NCBI GenBank assembly: GCA_030587605.1
Contig: JAUQYT010000299.1
Span: forward strand, 1-42,240
DNA length: 42,240 bases
Direction: 5' to 3'
Origin: Candidatus Njordarchaeum guaymasense
GTDB lineage: Archaea > Asgardarchaeota > Njordarchaeia > Njordarchaeales > Njordarchaeaceae
Shown here: positions 1-8,822 of the stretch, one piece after another
Position numbering within the stretch: the stretch's first letter is position 1
Layout of the letters: every line of letters starts with the position of its first letter
Program-made: the position numbers and the translations under genes
The notes under the pieces: generated by a model
The model's database searches: none
Told to the model about the DNA's origin: nothing
Seen by the model: the letters and a program-made list of their open reading frames with translations, nothing else

Positions 1-1122
1 GATGAGCTCACGATCATACTAGGCGAGAAGAACGTCCCTTTAGAACTGCAGAAAGATAGGCCTAACGTAATAGTTATGGTTGGCATTCAGGGCTCAGGGA
101 AGACGACAACGGTCGGGAAACTGGCGAAATACTTCAGAAAGGGATATAAGACGGCGATTGTGGCGGGGGACACGTTTCGACTCGGTGCTTATGAGCAACT
201 GAAACAGATTGCGGATCAGATAGGAGTTCCTATCTATGGCAATCCGAATGAAAAGAACTCAATCAAAGTTATAAAGGAAGGCGTTGCGAATTCAAGAAAA
301 GAAAGCTACGAATTGATTTTAGTGGACACGGCTGGCAGGCATAAAGAAGAAAGTTCCCTCATGAAGGAAATGAGAGATATCGTTGGAGCTATCAAGCCTG
401 ACGAGGTTATCTTAGTACTTGACGGAACTGTTGGTCAGCAAGCAGCCACTCAAGCTAGTGTGTTCAAAGAGAATACAAACATAGGTTCAATCTTCGTAAC
501 TAAGCTAGATGGGTCGGCCAAGGGAGGAGGGGCTCTATCAGCCGTCGCCGCTACTGGGGTTCCCATAAAATTCGTCGGTACCGGGGAGAAGATGGACGAC
601 ATGGAGAAATTTAACCCTCCCAGCTTTGTTGGAAGACTCCTAGGCATTGCTGACATTCAAGGACTCATAGAAAAAGTCAAGGAGGCAGAGGCAACACCAA
701 CAAAGGAACAAGTGCAGACCTTCCTGAAAGGAAAATTCACTCTAATGGACTTCTATGAGCAGATAAAGAACTTTGGCAAGGTCGGAACATTGGAGAAGAT
801 TCTCGGCTACATGGGTGTCGGACCGAAATTGCCAAAAGAGGCGCAAGAAGCCGCAGAGGAGAGAATAAGGAGATGGAAGTCCGTAATGCAGTCAATGACG
901 AAGGACGAGCTTAACGATCCAAAAATAATAAGTGGCTCACGAGCAACCCGTATCGCTCGCGGATCTGGAACAACGACAAAGGACGTCAAGGAGCTCGTTA
1001 GACAGTTCTTTGTTTCACAAAAAATGATGAAGACACTTGGACGCAAGAGAGGGATGGGTAGAATCCCAGGTGTTACCGACCTCCTGCAAACTCAACGGTT
1101 TGTAAAGGATGAGAAAGGTTGA
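1..1122 (+). CDS. srp54: Signal recognition particle protein SRP54 (5' end missing)
   Basis: The GTPase of the signal recognition particle binds 7S RNA and signal peptides and delivers ribosomes to the FtsY receptor. The frame is open from base 1, so the N-terminal helical domain and some of the G domain lie outside the window. Visible GTPase motifs are GIQGSGKTTT (P-loop), DTAGRH and TKLDG. The C-terminal M domain includes SRATRIARGSGTT and ends near GRKRGMGRIPG, typical of SRP54. The stop codon TGA is shared with the TTG start of the next gene, so the two are probably translated in a coupled way. Family assignment is secure; only the missing start is uncertain. Confidence 0.97.
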   Translation, partial: DELTIILGEKNVPLELQKDRPNVIVMVGIQGSGKTTTVGKLAKYFRKGYKTAIVAGDTFRLGAYEQLKQIADQIGVPIYGNPNEKNSIKVIKEGVANSRKESYELILVDTAGRHKEESSLMKEMRDIVGAIKPDEVILVLDGTVGQQAATQASVFKENTNIGSIFVTKLDGSAKGGGALSAVAATGVPIKFVGTGEKMDDMEKFNPPSFVGRLLGIADIQGLIEKVKEAEATPTKEQVQTFLKGKFTLMDFYEQIKNFGKVGTLEKILGYMGVGPKLPKEAQEAAEERIRRWKSVMQSMTKDELNDPKIISGSRATRIARGSGTTTKDVKELVRQFFVSQKMMKTLGRKRGMGRIPGVTDLLQTQRFVKDEKG

Positions 1123-1721
1123 GATATTTCATTCTGATAGCTAGAAGGCTTTCAAGAATAGATAAGCAAGAGATAGATAAAGGCACAATGAAGCGAGAAG
1201 TCGTCACAGTAATTAACTGTGTCCGTTCTTCCCTATTTACTTCTTATGGGCTAAGGAAAGATGTCAATGTGATACTCTACTCTCTTGAGCCTGGGGACAC
1301 ACTGATAAGGATTGAGGGGGATAAGCTCAGATACATGGGGCCAGACGAAAGGTCGATATCAATGCTTCTGTCAATTCCAGCTAAGAAATTGATACACGAA
1401 ATTGTCAATAAGTATGAGGTTACCTCCCCGGGAATCACCCTTATCAAGGGGACTCCAGCGGACATAATTGGATGCGTCGATAATCCGCTTATCCTCTACC
1501 AACGGTCAGATGGACAAGATCCTAGAAACATCAAGTTTGGTGATAGGACAGTATACTTTGGTTCGCTGGATCCCAGATTCGATCTTGAAGAGAATGCCAT
1601 CTTTCCCACAAAAGGTGTTAAGACGCCCATTGGAGTCACTGATATACAGTGCGAGAAAATGGTTCTACTGTTAAACAACGAGATCGATAGAGACCTTGGA
1701 AAGAACCCCCAGCGTCTGTAG
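1119..1721 (+). CDS. trmY: tRNA (pseudouridine54-N1)-methyltransferase TrmY
   Basis: A SPOUT-class SAM methyltransferase of the archaeal TrmY family, which converts pseudouridine 54 of the tRNA T loop to N1-methylpseudouridine. Family signs are the MRYFILIARR start, the NCVRSSLFTSYGLRKDV segment, the MGPDERS segment and the SPGITLIKG segment. Length (200 aa) is normal for the family. The start is TTG at 1119, inside the stop of srp54 (overlap TTGA). The next gene is pus10, which makes the pseudouridine that TrmY methylates, so the two neighbours catalyse successive steps at one tRNA position. That pairing supports the call beyond sequence resemblance alone. Confidence 0.9.
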   Translation: MRYFILIARRLSRIDKQEIDKGTMKREVVTVINCVRSSLFTSYGLRKDVNVILYSLEPGDTLIRIEGDKLRYMGPDERSISMLLSIPAKKLIHEIVNKYEVTSPGITLIKGTPADIIGCVDNPLILYQRSDGQDPRNIKFGDRTVYFGSLDPRFDLEENAIFPTKGVKTPIGVTDIQCEKMVLLLNNEIDRDLGKNPQRL

Positions 1722-1751
1722 GACAACAAAAAGGGAAAGCAGGGAACTTGC

Positions 1752-3092
1752 ATGGAGATCACTGAGAAAGCATTGAGAATCTTGGAGCAGTATCCTCTTT
1801 GTGATAGTTGCCTGGGAAGACAATTTGCCTTACTTGGAGTCGACCTAGATAACAGAACCAGAGGGAGAGCCCTGAAGAACGCCCTCACAATGTGGAGCCA
1901 CTCGCTAGTGGAAATTGGGAATAGTCGTGAGGACGCCATTAGAACCCTGAAAGTCTTAGCGCTTAATGGTAATTATAGGCCAGCATTGAAAACGTTGGAG
2001 AAGCTTGGAATAATCGAGGAGAATCCAAACTGGAAATGCTTCATTTGTTCAAACACTCTAGAGGACTTGGACGAACTGGCAAAGATAGGTTTGGAAGCTC
2101 TAGAGGGATTAGAGTTCAGAACCTTCCTAGTTGGTTCCGTCATTCCACCTCAAGTGATCGAACGGGAGGACGGTGTAAGGAGCAAGGCTGGTTCAAACTG
2201 GTGTGAAGCTCTGAAACGTGAAGTAAACAGGGAGATTGGAAAAAGACTAAGGGAAACGACTGGGAAGGAACCTGACTTCGATTCACCGGACGTGACGTTG
2301 TTCGTTGATCCATTCAACAAGAAAGTCACGGTCAAGCTGAATCCATTATTCGTTAGCGGTCGTTATCGTAAACTGGTTAGAGGCATTCCTCAAGCAACTT
2401 GGCTCTGTAAGAAGTGTAAGGGCTCTGGTTGTCCAGATTGTAATTGGTCCGGAAGAATGTATGAAACCTCAGTTCAAGATTTCCTGTGTAAGCCATTACT
2501 TGGCGAAACAGGTGGAGTTGAGTGTAAGTTTCATGGCGCAGGAAGGGAGGACGTCGATGCCAGAATGTTGGGAAACGGACGACCATTTATTGTAGAGATA
2601 AAGGAACCAAGGAGAAGATTCATCGACTTATCAGAGGTTACGAGAAGAATAAGTGAGTACTCTGAAGGACGCGTAGAAGTATCCGGGCTGAAGTTGTCTT
2701 CGCGCGATGATTTGAGGAAAATCAAGACGAGATCTGCAACGACTGAGAAGACTTACAAAGCTATCGTAACCGTCGAAAAGGACGTCAACGAAGAGGACGT
2801 AAGGAAACTATCTGATGGGATATCTGGTGCGATAATAAAACAAAGAACTCCGCTAAGAGTCCTCCATAGAAGAGCTGACAGGGTCAGGCTGAAGAAAGTT
2901 TATGACTTGCGTATCAAGATAGTCACCCCTAAGCAGATGGAAATTGTAGTAAAGACGCAGGGAGGTCTATACGTCAAAGAGCTAGTGACAGGAGACAACG
3001 GTAGAACAACACCTAGCTTCTCAGAAGTCCTAAACACCAAGGCCGAATGTAATGAACTCGATGTCATTGATGTTGCTGAGCAACTCGGGTAG
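1752..3092 (+). CDS. pus10: tRNA pseudouridine synthase Pus10
   Basis: Archaeal Pus10 makes pseudouridine 54 and 55 in the tRNA T loop. The 446-aa protein starts with a zinc-type N-terminal module (CDSC near residue 17, CFIC near residue 97). A second Cys cluster, CKKCKGSGCPDC, sits in the middle. The catalytic region GREDVDARMLGNGRPF (around residues 264-280) contains the expected catalytic Asp. ATG start at 1752 is preceded by an A/G-rich stretch. It follows trmY by 30 bp on the same strand, forming a T-loop modification pair. No gap or frameshift is seen. Confidence 0.95.
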   Translation: MEITEKALRILEQYPLCDSCLGRQFALLGVDLDNRTRGRALKNALTMWSHSLVEIGNSREDAIRTLKVLALNGNYRPALKTLEKLGIIEENPNWKCFICSNTLEDLDELAKIGLEALEGLEFRTFLVGSVIPPQVIEREDGVRSKAGSNWCEALKREVNREIGKRLRETTGKEPDFDSPDVTLFVDPFNKKVTVKLNPLFVSGRYRKLVRGIPQATWLCKKCKGSGCPDCNWSGRMYETSVQDFLCKPLLGETGGVECKFHGAGREDVDARMLGNGRPFIVEIKEPRRRFIDLSEVTRRISEYSEGRVEVSGLKLSSRDDLRKIKTRSATTEKTYKAIVTVEKDVNEEDVRKLSDGISGAIIKQRTPLRVLHRRADRVRLKKVYDLRIKIVTPKQMEIVVKTQGGLYVKELVTGDNGRTTPSFSEVLNTKAECNELDVIDVAEQLG

Positions 3093-3160
3093 AAGTACAG
3101 GAAGCCACCGATCCTTAGGAGGAAGCATGCGTCTGACAGCGTGTCTGAATCACAGTAAAC

Positions 3161-3169
3161 TTTTATAAA
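3161..3169 (+). promoter_or_regulatory. Candidate TATA box for rpl21e-rpoF
   Basis: TTTTATAAA lies in the 198-bp gap between pus10 and rpl21e. A start about 25 bp downstream would leave a leader of roughly 100 nt before rpl21e, with a GAGGTAG ribosome-binding site near 3279. No other feature was recognised in this gap. Confidence 0.4.
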
Positions 3170-3290
3170 GCAACGAACCTATTTATCACCAAAATACGAG
3201 AAGCGTAATGGACTAGAAAGCATCCTGACATACGATCATCTGGTCAGCTCTTTTGGTAGATCACTTCGAAAGACCTGAGGTAGTAAGCCT

Positions 3291-3581
3291 ATGAGACGCT
3301 CTAAGGGTTACAAGACTCGCACTCGGATGTTGTTGAGGAAACCTACGCGGCGCAAAGGTATGATCCCGCTGGGAAGATTACTTCGTGAGTACGCCATTGG
3401 ACAAAAGGTCGACATCATAATTGATCCAAGTGTACCTAAGGGGCAGCCCCACAGGAGATTCCACGGCAAAGTGGGAACAATCATGGAGAAGAGAGGAAGG
3501 GCGTACGTGGTGGGGCTAAGTGACGGCGAGAAAGAGAAGCAACTCATCGTTAGACCAGAACACTTAGTGCCGCACAAGTAG
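3291..3581 (+). CDS. rpl21e: 50S ribosomal protein L21e
   Basis: A basic 96-aa protein of the large ribosomal subunit found in archaea and eukaryotes. The N-terminus MRRSKGYKTRTRMLLRK, the VPKGQPHRRFHGKVG segment and the VRPEHLVPHK end match the L21e family closely. The ATG at 3291 follows GAGGTAG. It is followed 13 bp later by rpoF, a pairing conserved widely in archaea. Confidence 0.96.
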   Translation: MRRSKGYKTRTRMLLRKPTRRKGMIPLGRLLREYAIGQKVDIIIDPSVPKGQPHRRFHGKVGTIMEKRGRAYVVGLSDGEKEKQLIVRPEHLVPHK

Positions 3582-3594
3582 GAGAGGATTCTGT

Positions 3595-3936
3595 TTGCCC
3601 AAAGAAGTACTCGAAGAAAAATCCATAACTCTGCCAGAGGTTCAGGAAATCCTAAAGGAAAACGAAAAGAGGGGAGAATTGAGCTACATCCAAAGAGTAA
3701 CTTTGGACTATGCAACTAAGTTCTCTCAACTTCCAGCTGAGGCTGCACGAAAACTAGTTAATGATTTACATACCGAATTCAATCTGGACCTCGACATAGC
3801 GATCCAGATCGCCAATTGCATGCCTACTTCACTTGGAGAATTAAGATCTTTCACAGCCGGAACAAAGGAGGGCCCTCCGACTCAAGAAAAGCTTGAGGAA
3901 ATCTTGGAAAGAACTAGGAAAGTCACTTCACGTTAG
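3595..3936 (+). CDS. rpoF: RNA polymerase subunit F (Rpo4)
   Basis: Rpo4/RpoF forms the stalk of archaeal RNA polymerase with Rpo7 and helps open-complex formation and transcript binding. At 113 aa it has the expected HRDC-like all-helical character. SYIQRVTLDYATKFSQL and IANCMPTSLGELRSF are characteristic segments. The start is TTG at 3595 after GGAGAGG. The order rpl21e, rpoF, DUF655 gene, ksgA, hemK is a standard archaeal cluster, which strengthens the identification of this divergent subunit. Confidence 0.93.
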   Translation: MPKEVLEEKSITLPEVQEILKENEKRGELSYIQRVTLDYATKFSQLPAEAARKLVNDLHTEFNLDLDIAIQIANCMPTSLGELRSFTAGTKEGPPTQEKLEEILERTRKVTSR

Positions 3937-3972
3937 CGAATACGAAACTAGGGAAAGGGCGAGGGGATAAAG

Positions 3973-4554
3973 ATACATTCTATCACTAGGAAATATGAGG
4001 ATGTCGCCTACGTACTAGACTATTTGCCTCAAGGTCGTCCAGTGGATATGCGGATGACTTATCAGAGGGAGCCGATAGTACAGGCCGTCGGAGAGTCGTT
4101 TTTCACGCTTCTCGAGCTAGTTCCTAGAAGAAATACGCAATTCTCTCCTAGGGAGAGGCTACTCATAGGTAGGGACGGTGGTGAGAAGATATTTCATGTA
4201 AAGGGACGTATCCAGTACGAGGATTTGACCGCCATTGCCAAGAATGAGTTACCAGTTGTGATAGAGAGTGTAGTAGTCTCCAACGAGGAGAGATTCATAA
4301 AATTCTTCAACACATCAGGCCCTATTACTACTAGACTTCATCAACTGCAAATTCTTCCAGGCATTGGAAAGAAGACAATGTGGGAGATATTGGAAGAAAG
4401 AAAGAAAAAGCCGTTTTCAAGTTTCAAAGACTTAGCTGACCGAGTCCGCATACAGGATCCCAAAAAGATGATTGTGAAAAGGGTACTGATGGAATTGCAG
4501 AACGAGGACAAGTATCAGATCTTTACTTGGAAATACAAATCGCGAGAGGAGTAA
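3973..4554 (+). CDS. DUF655 nucleic-acid-binding protein, probable non-ATG start
   Basis: An archaeal DUF655 (COG1491) protein, predicted to bind RNA. The C-terminal half has a helix-hairpin-helix (HHH-type) segment, LPGIGKKTMWEILEERKKKP. Biochemical function is not established. The first standard start codon in frame is TTG at 4024, but the frame is open upstream to 3952, and the residues before it (YEDVAYVLDYLPQGRP) are the conserved N-terminus of the family. No ATG, GTG or TTG exists upstream in that open stretch. An ATA at 3973, 7 bp after GAGGG, is the best-placed candidate start. It lies between rpoF and ksgA in the usual archaeal order. Confidence 0.85.
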   Translation: MHSITRKYEDVAYVLDYLPQGRPVDMRMTYQREPIVQAVGESFFTLLELVPRRNTQFSPRERLLIGRDGGEKIFHVKGRIQYEDLTAIAKNELPVVIESVVVSNEERFIKFFNTSGPITTRLHQLQILPGIGKKTMWEILEERKKKPFSSFKDLADRVRIQDPKKMIVKRVLMELQNEDKYQIFTWKYKSREE

Positions 4555-4587
4555 TGCCTCAACCCAACGCCTTTTGATGAGAAAAAG

Positions 4588-5418
4588 ATGCGATTTAACG
4601 TTTTCAATGCCCGTAGGATCCTAGGCGATCACGGGATTAAGCCGATCAAGAGAAAAGGACAACATTTCGTAGTAGATCCCAACGTTGCAGAGAAACAGAT
4701 CAACTATGCCGACCTCAAGTCTTCGGATCTTGTTTTCGAAATTGGAACGGGTCTAGGCGGGCTCACAGAGAAAATAGCGAGTAAGGGCAACAAGTTGGTT
4801 ACTATTGAAGTGGATAGAAGACTTCTCGGATTACTCAGACCGAGATTTGGAGACGAAGAGAACGTATCCTTAGTAATGGCAGACGCACTATCATTCAACC
4901 TAAGTAGGGTCAACAAGATAATTTCGAACATTCCATATAGCCTGTCCTCTCAAATCACGTTTAAGGTCCTAGAGCTAGACTTTGACGTTGCTATCCTTAC
5001 GTATCAAATAGACTTCGCAAGAAGAATGGTTGCCAAGCCTGGGTCAAGGGATTATAGTCGCCTTACAGTCAATGTCTACTATAGGGCTGAAGCCGAGATC
5101 TTGGATAAAATACCGAGAAACGCTTTCTATCCGGTTCCAGCTGTTGACTCCGCCATCATAAAGTTGAGACGCAGAGAGCCCCCATTTCGCGTTGAAGACG
5201 AAGCCTTTTTCTTCAAGGTGCTACGAGAGCTCTTCTCACATAGGAATCAGTACCTAAGGAAGGTCCTAAAGCGGTTTCTCAAGTTTAACCAGTTGACGGA
5301 TCTTGACGTTGCCAGAATAATCAATGATTCTGGGGTAAGAGATGAGAGAATCAGGGACATACCACCAGAATCGATGGCTAGACTCTCAAATACTCTCTTC
5401 TCTATGATTAGTCGATGA
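4588..5418 (+). CDS. ksgA: rRNA adenine N6-dimethyltransferase KsgA/Dim1
   Basis: Dimethylates two adjacent adenines near the 3' end of 16S rRNA during small-subunit assembly. The N-terminal RKGQHFVVDPNVAEK, SAM motif I FEIGTGLGGLTEKIA, and the catalytic NIPYSLSSQ motif are all present. The C-terminal helical domain is complete (276 aa total). ATG start at 4588. It is convergent with the HemK2-type gene, with 7 bp between stops. Confidence 0.96.
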   Translation: MRFNVFNARRILGDHGIKPIKRKGQHFVVDPNVAEKQINYADLKSSDLVFEIGTGLGGLTEKIASKGNKLVTIEVDRRLLGLLRPRFGDEENVSLVMADALSFNLSRVNKIISNIPYSLSSQITFKVLELDFDVAILTYQIDFARRMVAKPGSRDYSRLTVNVYYRAEAEILDKIPRNAFYPVPAVDSAIIKLRRREPPFRVEDEAFFFKVLRELFSHRNQYLRKVLKRFLKFNQLTDLDVARIINDSGVRDERIRDIPPESMARLSNTLFSMISR

Positions 5419-5425
5419 TTGCTTC

Positions 5426-6049
5426 TCACATTGACCTTGAAGCCTTGTCAAACCTTGCAACGAGAACGAATAGCTTCTCGAAGAAGAGTTTCTTGCTGGC
5501 GACCGTGCTTACGTCCATCCCCATTTCGTTCAGTTTTCTGATCGTAGTCCTAACCCCATATGACGGATGTAGAATAAAAAGACGCCCACCCGCATTCAAG
5601 TACATAGGTAGTTTGGCAATAAATCGGTCTAGCACTGCCCTGCCATTCGGTCCGCCTGCCCACGATCTTTCGAGCCAACCTCGTTTCTGCTCAGATTCCT
5701 TCGTTCGAAGGTAGGGAGGATTGAACATAACTACGTCGAACAACATGTCCTCGCGGAGTGAACAAAACAGGTCACCAGTCAATACACTAATTTGATCCTC
5801 CAGACCGTTTAGCCTAATGTTTCTCAACGCGCACCGTGATGCATTTGGGTTGATATCGACGGCAAGTACTCTACGTGCCCCAAGCAAAGCTGCCTTGATC
5901 GCCAGAATTCCAGTCCCAGCTCCCACATCCAGAACATAATTGCCTTCCTGAATACTCAGATGATCCGCGATGAGGAACGAGTCATCACTTGGGGAGTACA
6001 CTTCCTCGTCGGTTGAAATCTTTGGTGTCAGGTCAGGGTTCTCTTTCAA
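5426..6049 (-). CDS. HemK2/Mtq2-type glutamine N5-methyltransferase
   Basis: A class I SAM methyltransferase of the short HemK2 (N6AMT1/Mtq2) type. In archaea and eukaryotes this type methylates the GGQ glutamine of release factor aRF1/eRF1. SAM motif I is VLDVGAGTGILAIKAA near residue 40, and the catalytic motif NPPY is at about residue 110 (VVMFNPPYLRTKE). It lacks the N-terminal domain of bacterial PrmC. TTG start at 6049, only 2 bp from the GINS stop codon, so translation is likely coupled. Substrate is inferred from family. Confidence 0.88.
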   Translation of the reverse strand: MKENPDLTPKISTDEEVYSPSDDSFLIADHLSIQEGNYVLDVGAGTGILAIKAALLGARRVLAVDINPNASRCALRNIRLNGLEDQISVLTGDLFCSLREDMLFDVVMFNPPYLRTKESEQKRGWLERSWAGGPNGRAVLDRFIAKLPMYLNAGGRLFILHPSYGVRTTIRKLNEMGMDVSTVASKKLFFEKLFVLVARFDKASRSM

Positions 6050-6051
6050 TC

Positions 6052-6666
6052 CTAAGATTCATTGCCTCCAGTCTCTTGGTAGGTTGATGGTCTTACCTCA
6101 AGCGCAACACCGCGTGCAACTAGGACCAGAGCGTTTTCCCTAGGTAAGACGACTAGGTCCTCCGGTTGGAATGGACCATATTCGTCTAAGTCAACCCCAA
6201 CCAGTTTAGGTATAGGTTGAAGTACGCGTAGTACCATGAAGTCAGAGGGCTTCTGTTCGGCTGCTGTAATATATTCCTCCCTGCCAGGGGTCTTCTGTTC
6301 AGTCTTTTCAGGTCTGCTTGCCAGGAGAATGGGCTGTTCTAGGTATTTCTTCAGGCCTTTACGTAGATCATCGATCAGTGCAAGCTCACTCTCTGAGAGA
6401 TTAGGAGGAATCTCTCTTGAGTCCATTAGAGGTAATAAAGCTATTTTTCTAGCTCTCATTTTCAGCAGATTCAGAAGCATGAACTCTACATACTCGATCT
6501 CACGTTCATTCGCGGACATGATGTCAGATTCCTTGCTCTGCTCTGACAATGAAAGCTTCAGCCCCGATAGGTATTCTGAAGCTTTTTGGAAAAAGTCTCT
6601 GGGGAGAGGCTGAATTTCTTCTAAGTCTTTTTCACGCTTCCAAGCGATGTAGATTTCATCATACAA
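6052..6666 (-). CDS. GINS complex subunit (Gins51-like)
   Basis: Archaeal GINS subunit, part of the Cdc45-MCM-GINS-like replicative helicase. The N-terminal helical A domain (IYIAWKREKDLEEIQPLP) is followed by a charged linker. A C-terminal B domain contains RVLQPIPKLVGVDLDEYG and FQPEDLVVLPRENA, diagnostic of archaeal Gins51/15. The order of A then B is the Sld5/Psf1-like (Gins51) arrangement. TTG start at 6666; the frame is open back to the PCNA stop but without ATG. It lies immediately downstream of pcna, consistent with a replication operon. Confidence 0.9.
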   Translation of the reverse strand: MYDEIYIAWKREKDLEEIQPLPRDFFQKASEYLSGLKLSLSEQSKESDIMSANEREIEYVEFMLLNLLKMRARKIALLPLMDSREIPPNLSESELALIDDLRKGLKKYLEQPILLASRPEKTEQKTPGREEYITAAEQKPSDFMVLRVLQPIPKLVGVDLDEYGPFQPEDLVVLPRENALVLVARGVALEVRPSTYQETGGNES

Positions 6667-6722
6667 ACCAGTTTCGCCTTCATAGAATAAGAAGTATCCT
6701 CTCCCATCTCCTTTTCCTATTA

Positions 6723-7475
6723 CTACTCAGGCTCGCGCCTAGGAGCCAGGAAATATGTTATGCGTCCACTCCCTGAAATATTGAAGTCTATTCTAAGTGG
6801 CATGTTTGTTGAGAACTGGAGAATTGTCGTCTCAGAGATAGATGCCGCCTTCATCATATCGTTTAGGTAATTAAGTGCGTATATGGCATTTGACTCCTCT
6901 TTGACCTCTAGGTCCAGAAGGGCTTCACTGCCTTTCCTGAATTCGACCAGCGCGTCTCCAGTATCGCCTGACGCTTGCATCATCAGCATATCAGGCTTCA
7001 CTATCACCTTAACTTGGTCGCTCACGACCCCGGCATCCTTGATCGCCTCGCCAATAGCCTCCGTGGTCAACTTAGCAGTAACGTTGAACTCAACGCGTGG
7101 CGTTGGCAACTCTTCTGACCCAAGATCAAGTAATGATAGACTGAACGTCCTTATTGATTTTCCACGAAACCTAACAAGCAATTTATTGTTCTTCTCGTCA
7201 TGTATTAGCTCAAGTGAATCTCCGGAACCAGCTCGCCTCATAATTTTGCCCATTTCCTCGAGGTTTATCCCCACTCTTAAATCGGAACTACACTGATACT
7301 CCTCGAAAGCATCTTTAGACAATTCGAAATCAACCATCGCAACACGAATGGGGTCCATTGCTCTCATCTTGAGAGCTGAAGGCGTGACGACGAAATTTGC
7401 TTGATCCACTAAGGTTGAAAGAGATTCAACAATAGAGCGCCATAACTTTGCATCAGATAGAACCGCTCTAAACAA
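6723..7475 (-). CDS. pcn: DNA polymerase sliding clamp PCNA
   Basis: Ring-shaped processivity clamp for DNA polymerases, FEN1, ligase and other replication factors. The 250-aa length is standard. Typical segments are the LSTLVDQANFVVTPSALKMRAMDP region, RVAMVDFELSKDAF, and the C-terminal MPLRIDFNISGSGRITYFLAP. TTG start at 7475. It is followed by GINS on the same strand, with an OB-fold protein and TFS upstream. Only one PCNA gene is seen in this window. Confidence 0.97.
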   Translation of the reverse strand: MFRAVLSDAKLWRSIVESLSTLVDQANFVVTPSALKMRAMDPIRVAMVDFELSKDAFEEYQCSSDLRVGINLEEMGKIMRRAGSGDSLELIHDEKNNKLLVRFRGKSIRTFSLSLLDLGSEELPTPRVEFNVTAKLTTEAIGEAIKDAGVVSDQVKVIVKPDMLMMQASGDTGDALVEFRKGSEALLDLEVKEESNAIYALNYLNDMMKAASISETTILQFSTNMPLRIDFNISGSGRITYFLAPRREPE

Positions 7476-7555
7476 ATCTTATTCCTCCAATTAAAGCTAG
7501 GAAGCAGTCATCTACTTATGGAGTTACAATATTTCTATAAGAACACTCATATTAA

Positions 7556-7885
7556 CTATTTCCCGTCTCTTCCTCCGATGGTCAGTCGAGCTTTGATCCC
7601 CTGTAGCTTACTGTAAAGGTCTAGATCAAGGTTACCCATGTTTTGGATTACGATTGGGTCTATTTCAGGATACTTGTTGTTCTCTTTTATTGATGCATAC
7701 CCTATGATCCGTAATCTATCTCCTTCCCGATAAGAGCATGGTGCATTCACCACTGCTCTACCACTCCCATCATCAATCACAAATGGTTTCTCACTAGTAA
7801 CTAGGGCGAGCACTCTCACGATCTGATCGCCTTGTGAGATTTCGCCAAGTCTCCTTTCAACGGCCGAAGAATCAGGTTTATTCAT
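7556..7885 (-). CDS. OB-fold nucleic-acid-binding protein
   Basis: A 109-aa protein whose centre reads as a single OB fold: RVLALVTSEKPFVIDDGSGR, then EGDRLRIIGYASI, then IDPIVIQNMGNLDLDLYSKL. The DDGSGR strand-turn and following GD-R-x-x-G pattern resemble RPA32/Stn1-like OB domains, so single-strand DNA binding is plausible. Position next to pcna and GINS supports a replication or repair role, but no partner is demonstrated. ATG start at 7885. Confidence 0.75.
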   Translation of the reverse strand: MNKPDSSAVERRLGEISQGDQIVRVLALVTSEKPFVIDDGSGRAVVNAPCSYREGDRLRIIGYASIKENNKYPEIDPIVIQNMGNLDLDLYSKLQGIKARLTIGGRDGK

Positions 7886-7936
7886 GTTTGTCGAAAGTCT
7901 CCTATTGGGATCTTTCCACAGATAAATCCTTGATTT

Positions 7937-8278
7937 CTAATATTCCCGCCAAGTATGCTTACACTTTAAGCACCTGAGAAAAATAGTGGAACCCTCATCT
8001 GCAGCTCTGGTTTGAACTTGCCAGTACTCTGCTACTTTGTGGTGGCATTTTGGGCAGTCTACCCTCGTAGTGGGCATTGTTGTGGTAGTTTTAGCATCAT
8101 TCTCAATAAGGATGATTCTGTCTCGTGGGGTGTGTTTAATGTTCTCTTGGAGAACGTAGGCTTTTTGGGCACTATTGTCTTCCTCAGTGTGTCCACACTT
8201 GCGACAACTCAGAAGGGTATCTGAGCCATTCTTGGTTGGCATGAGAAGGGCGCCACATTTCGGGCAGAAACGAACCAT
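7937..8278 (-). CDS. tfs: Transcription elongation factor TFS
   Basis: Archaeal TFS rescues backtracked RNA polymerase by stimulating transcript cleavage. Two zinc ribbons are present: the N-terminal CPKCGALL...CRKCGH and the C-terminal CPKCHHKVAEYWQVQTRAADEG...CLKCKHTW. The acidic DE pair in the tip of the second ribbon (AADEGS) is the active element. An upstream in-frame GTG at 8287 exists, but the ATG at 8278 sits 6 bp after AGGTG and gives the usual MVRFCPKCG start. Confidence 0.95.
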   Translation of the reverse strand: MVRFCPKCGALLMPTKNGSDTLLSCRKCGHTEEDNSAQKAYVLQENIKHTPRDRIILIENDAKTTTTMPTTRVDCPKCHHKVAEYWQVQTRAADEGSTIFLRCLKCKHTWREY

Positions 8279-8345
8279 ACCGAGCACCTTTGTGAACAGA
8301 TGACTCTTTTACTCGACTAGATCCGCGGAGGCTACTTCGGCATTA

Positions 8346-8801
8346 CTAGGTTTTGCGACCACTATCTATAAAGTACGTGTTCATTTGCTTCATTACTTCC
8401 TGCAAGAGCTTCTTGAAACCCCTGATTGCGGAGAGGTTTTCTTTTTTCCTGTCGCCTATATCTTCTTCTTTGAATTCAGAAGCAATTGTACTTGCTGCAT
8501 CTTCTATGTTAATTGTATTATTAAGCCAGGCCGACGCTATGAGTGACTCTGCAATGTCACCGAGTTCGTCTATACCTGCTCTTTTGGGAGCCATATGACG
8601 TAATCCAGCCTCTGTAAGTGCTTGTGAGAGGACCTTGTCTGGGGCTCTTCGACCTTCCGGGTGTCCGAGCACAAGGGATACAGCGAATGAAAGCACAAGG
8701 TTGGTTATGCTATCCCCAAGTCTCGCTAACCCCCTATCTTTGGATAAAGACTTGCAAGAAACAGTATTGAACAAAGTACTCCTGTTTCTAGAAAGTGTCA
8801 T
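8346..8801 (-). CDS. Archaeal RNase III-family-like protein
   Basis: Resembles the short archaeal Ribonuclease III-like family (Pfam Ribonucleas_3_2). The segment LARLGDSITNLVLSFAVSLV looks like the RNase III signature helix, and ELGDIAESLIASAWL has the second conserved acidic/Ala pattern. There is no double-stranded RNA-binding domain in the 151 aa. Catalytic activity cannot be claimed from sequence alone, though Asp and Glu residues stand where RNase III acidic residues would be. It lies between tfs and rpoL on the same strand. ATG start at 8801 after AGGAGGAAC-like purines. Confidence 0.65.
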   Translation of the reverse strand: MTLSRNRSTLFNTVSCKSLSKDRGLARLGDSITNLVLSFAVSLVLGHPEGRRAPDKVLSQALTEAGLRHMAPKRAGIDELGDIAESLIASAWLNNTINIEDAASTIASEFKEEDIGDRKKENLSAIRGFKKLLQEVMKQMNTYFIDSGRKT

Positions 8802-8822
8802 GAGGAGTTCTTCCTTACTAAT

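Noticed and set aside
3100..3290. C/D-box small RNA in the rpl21e leader
   Set aside because: CTGA-like boxes occur but no paired C box (RTGATGA) at suitable spacing.
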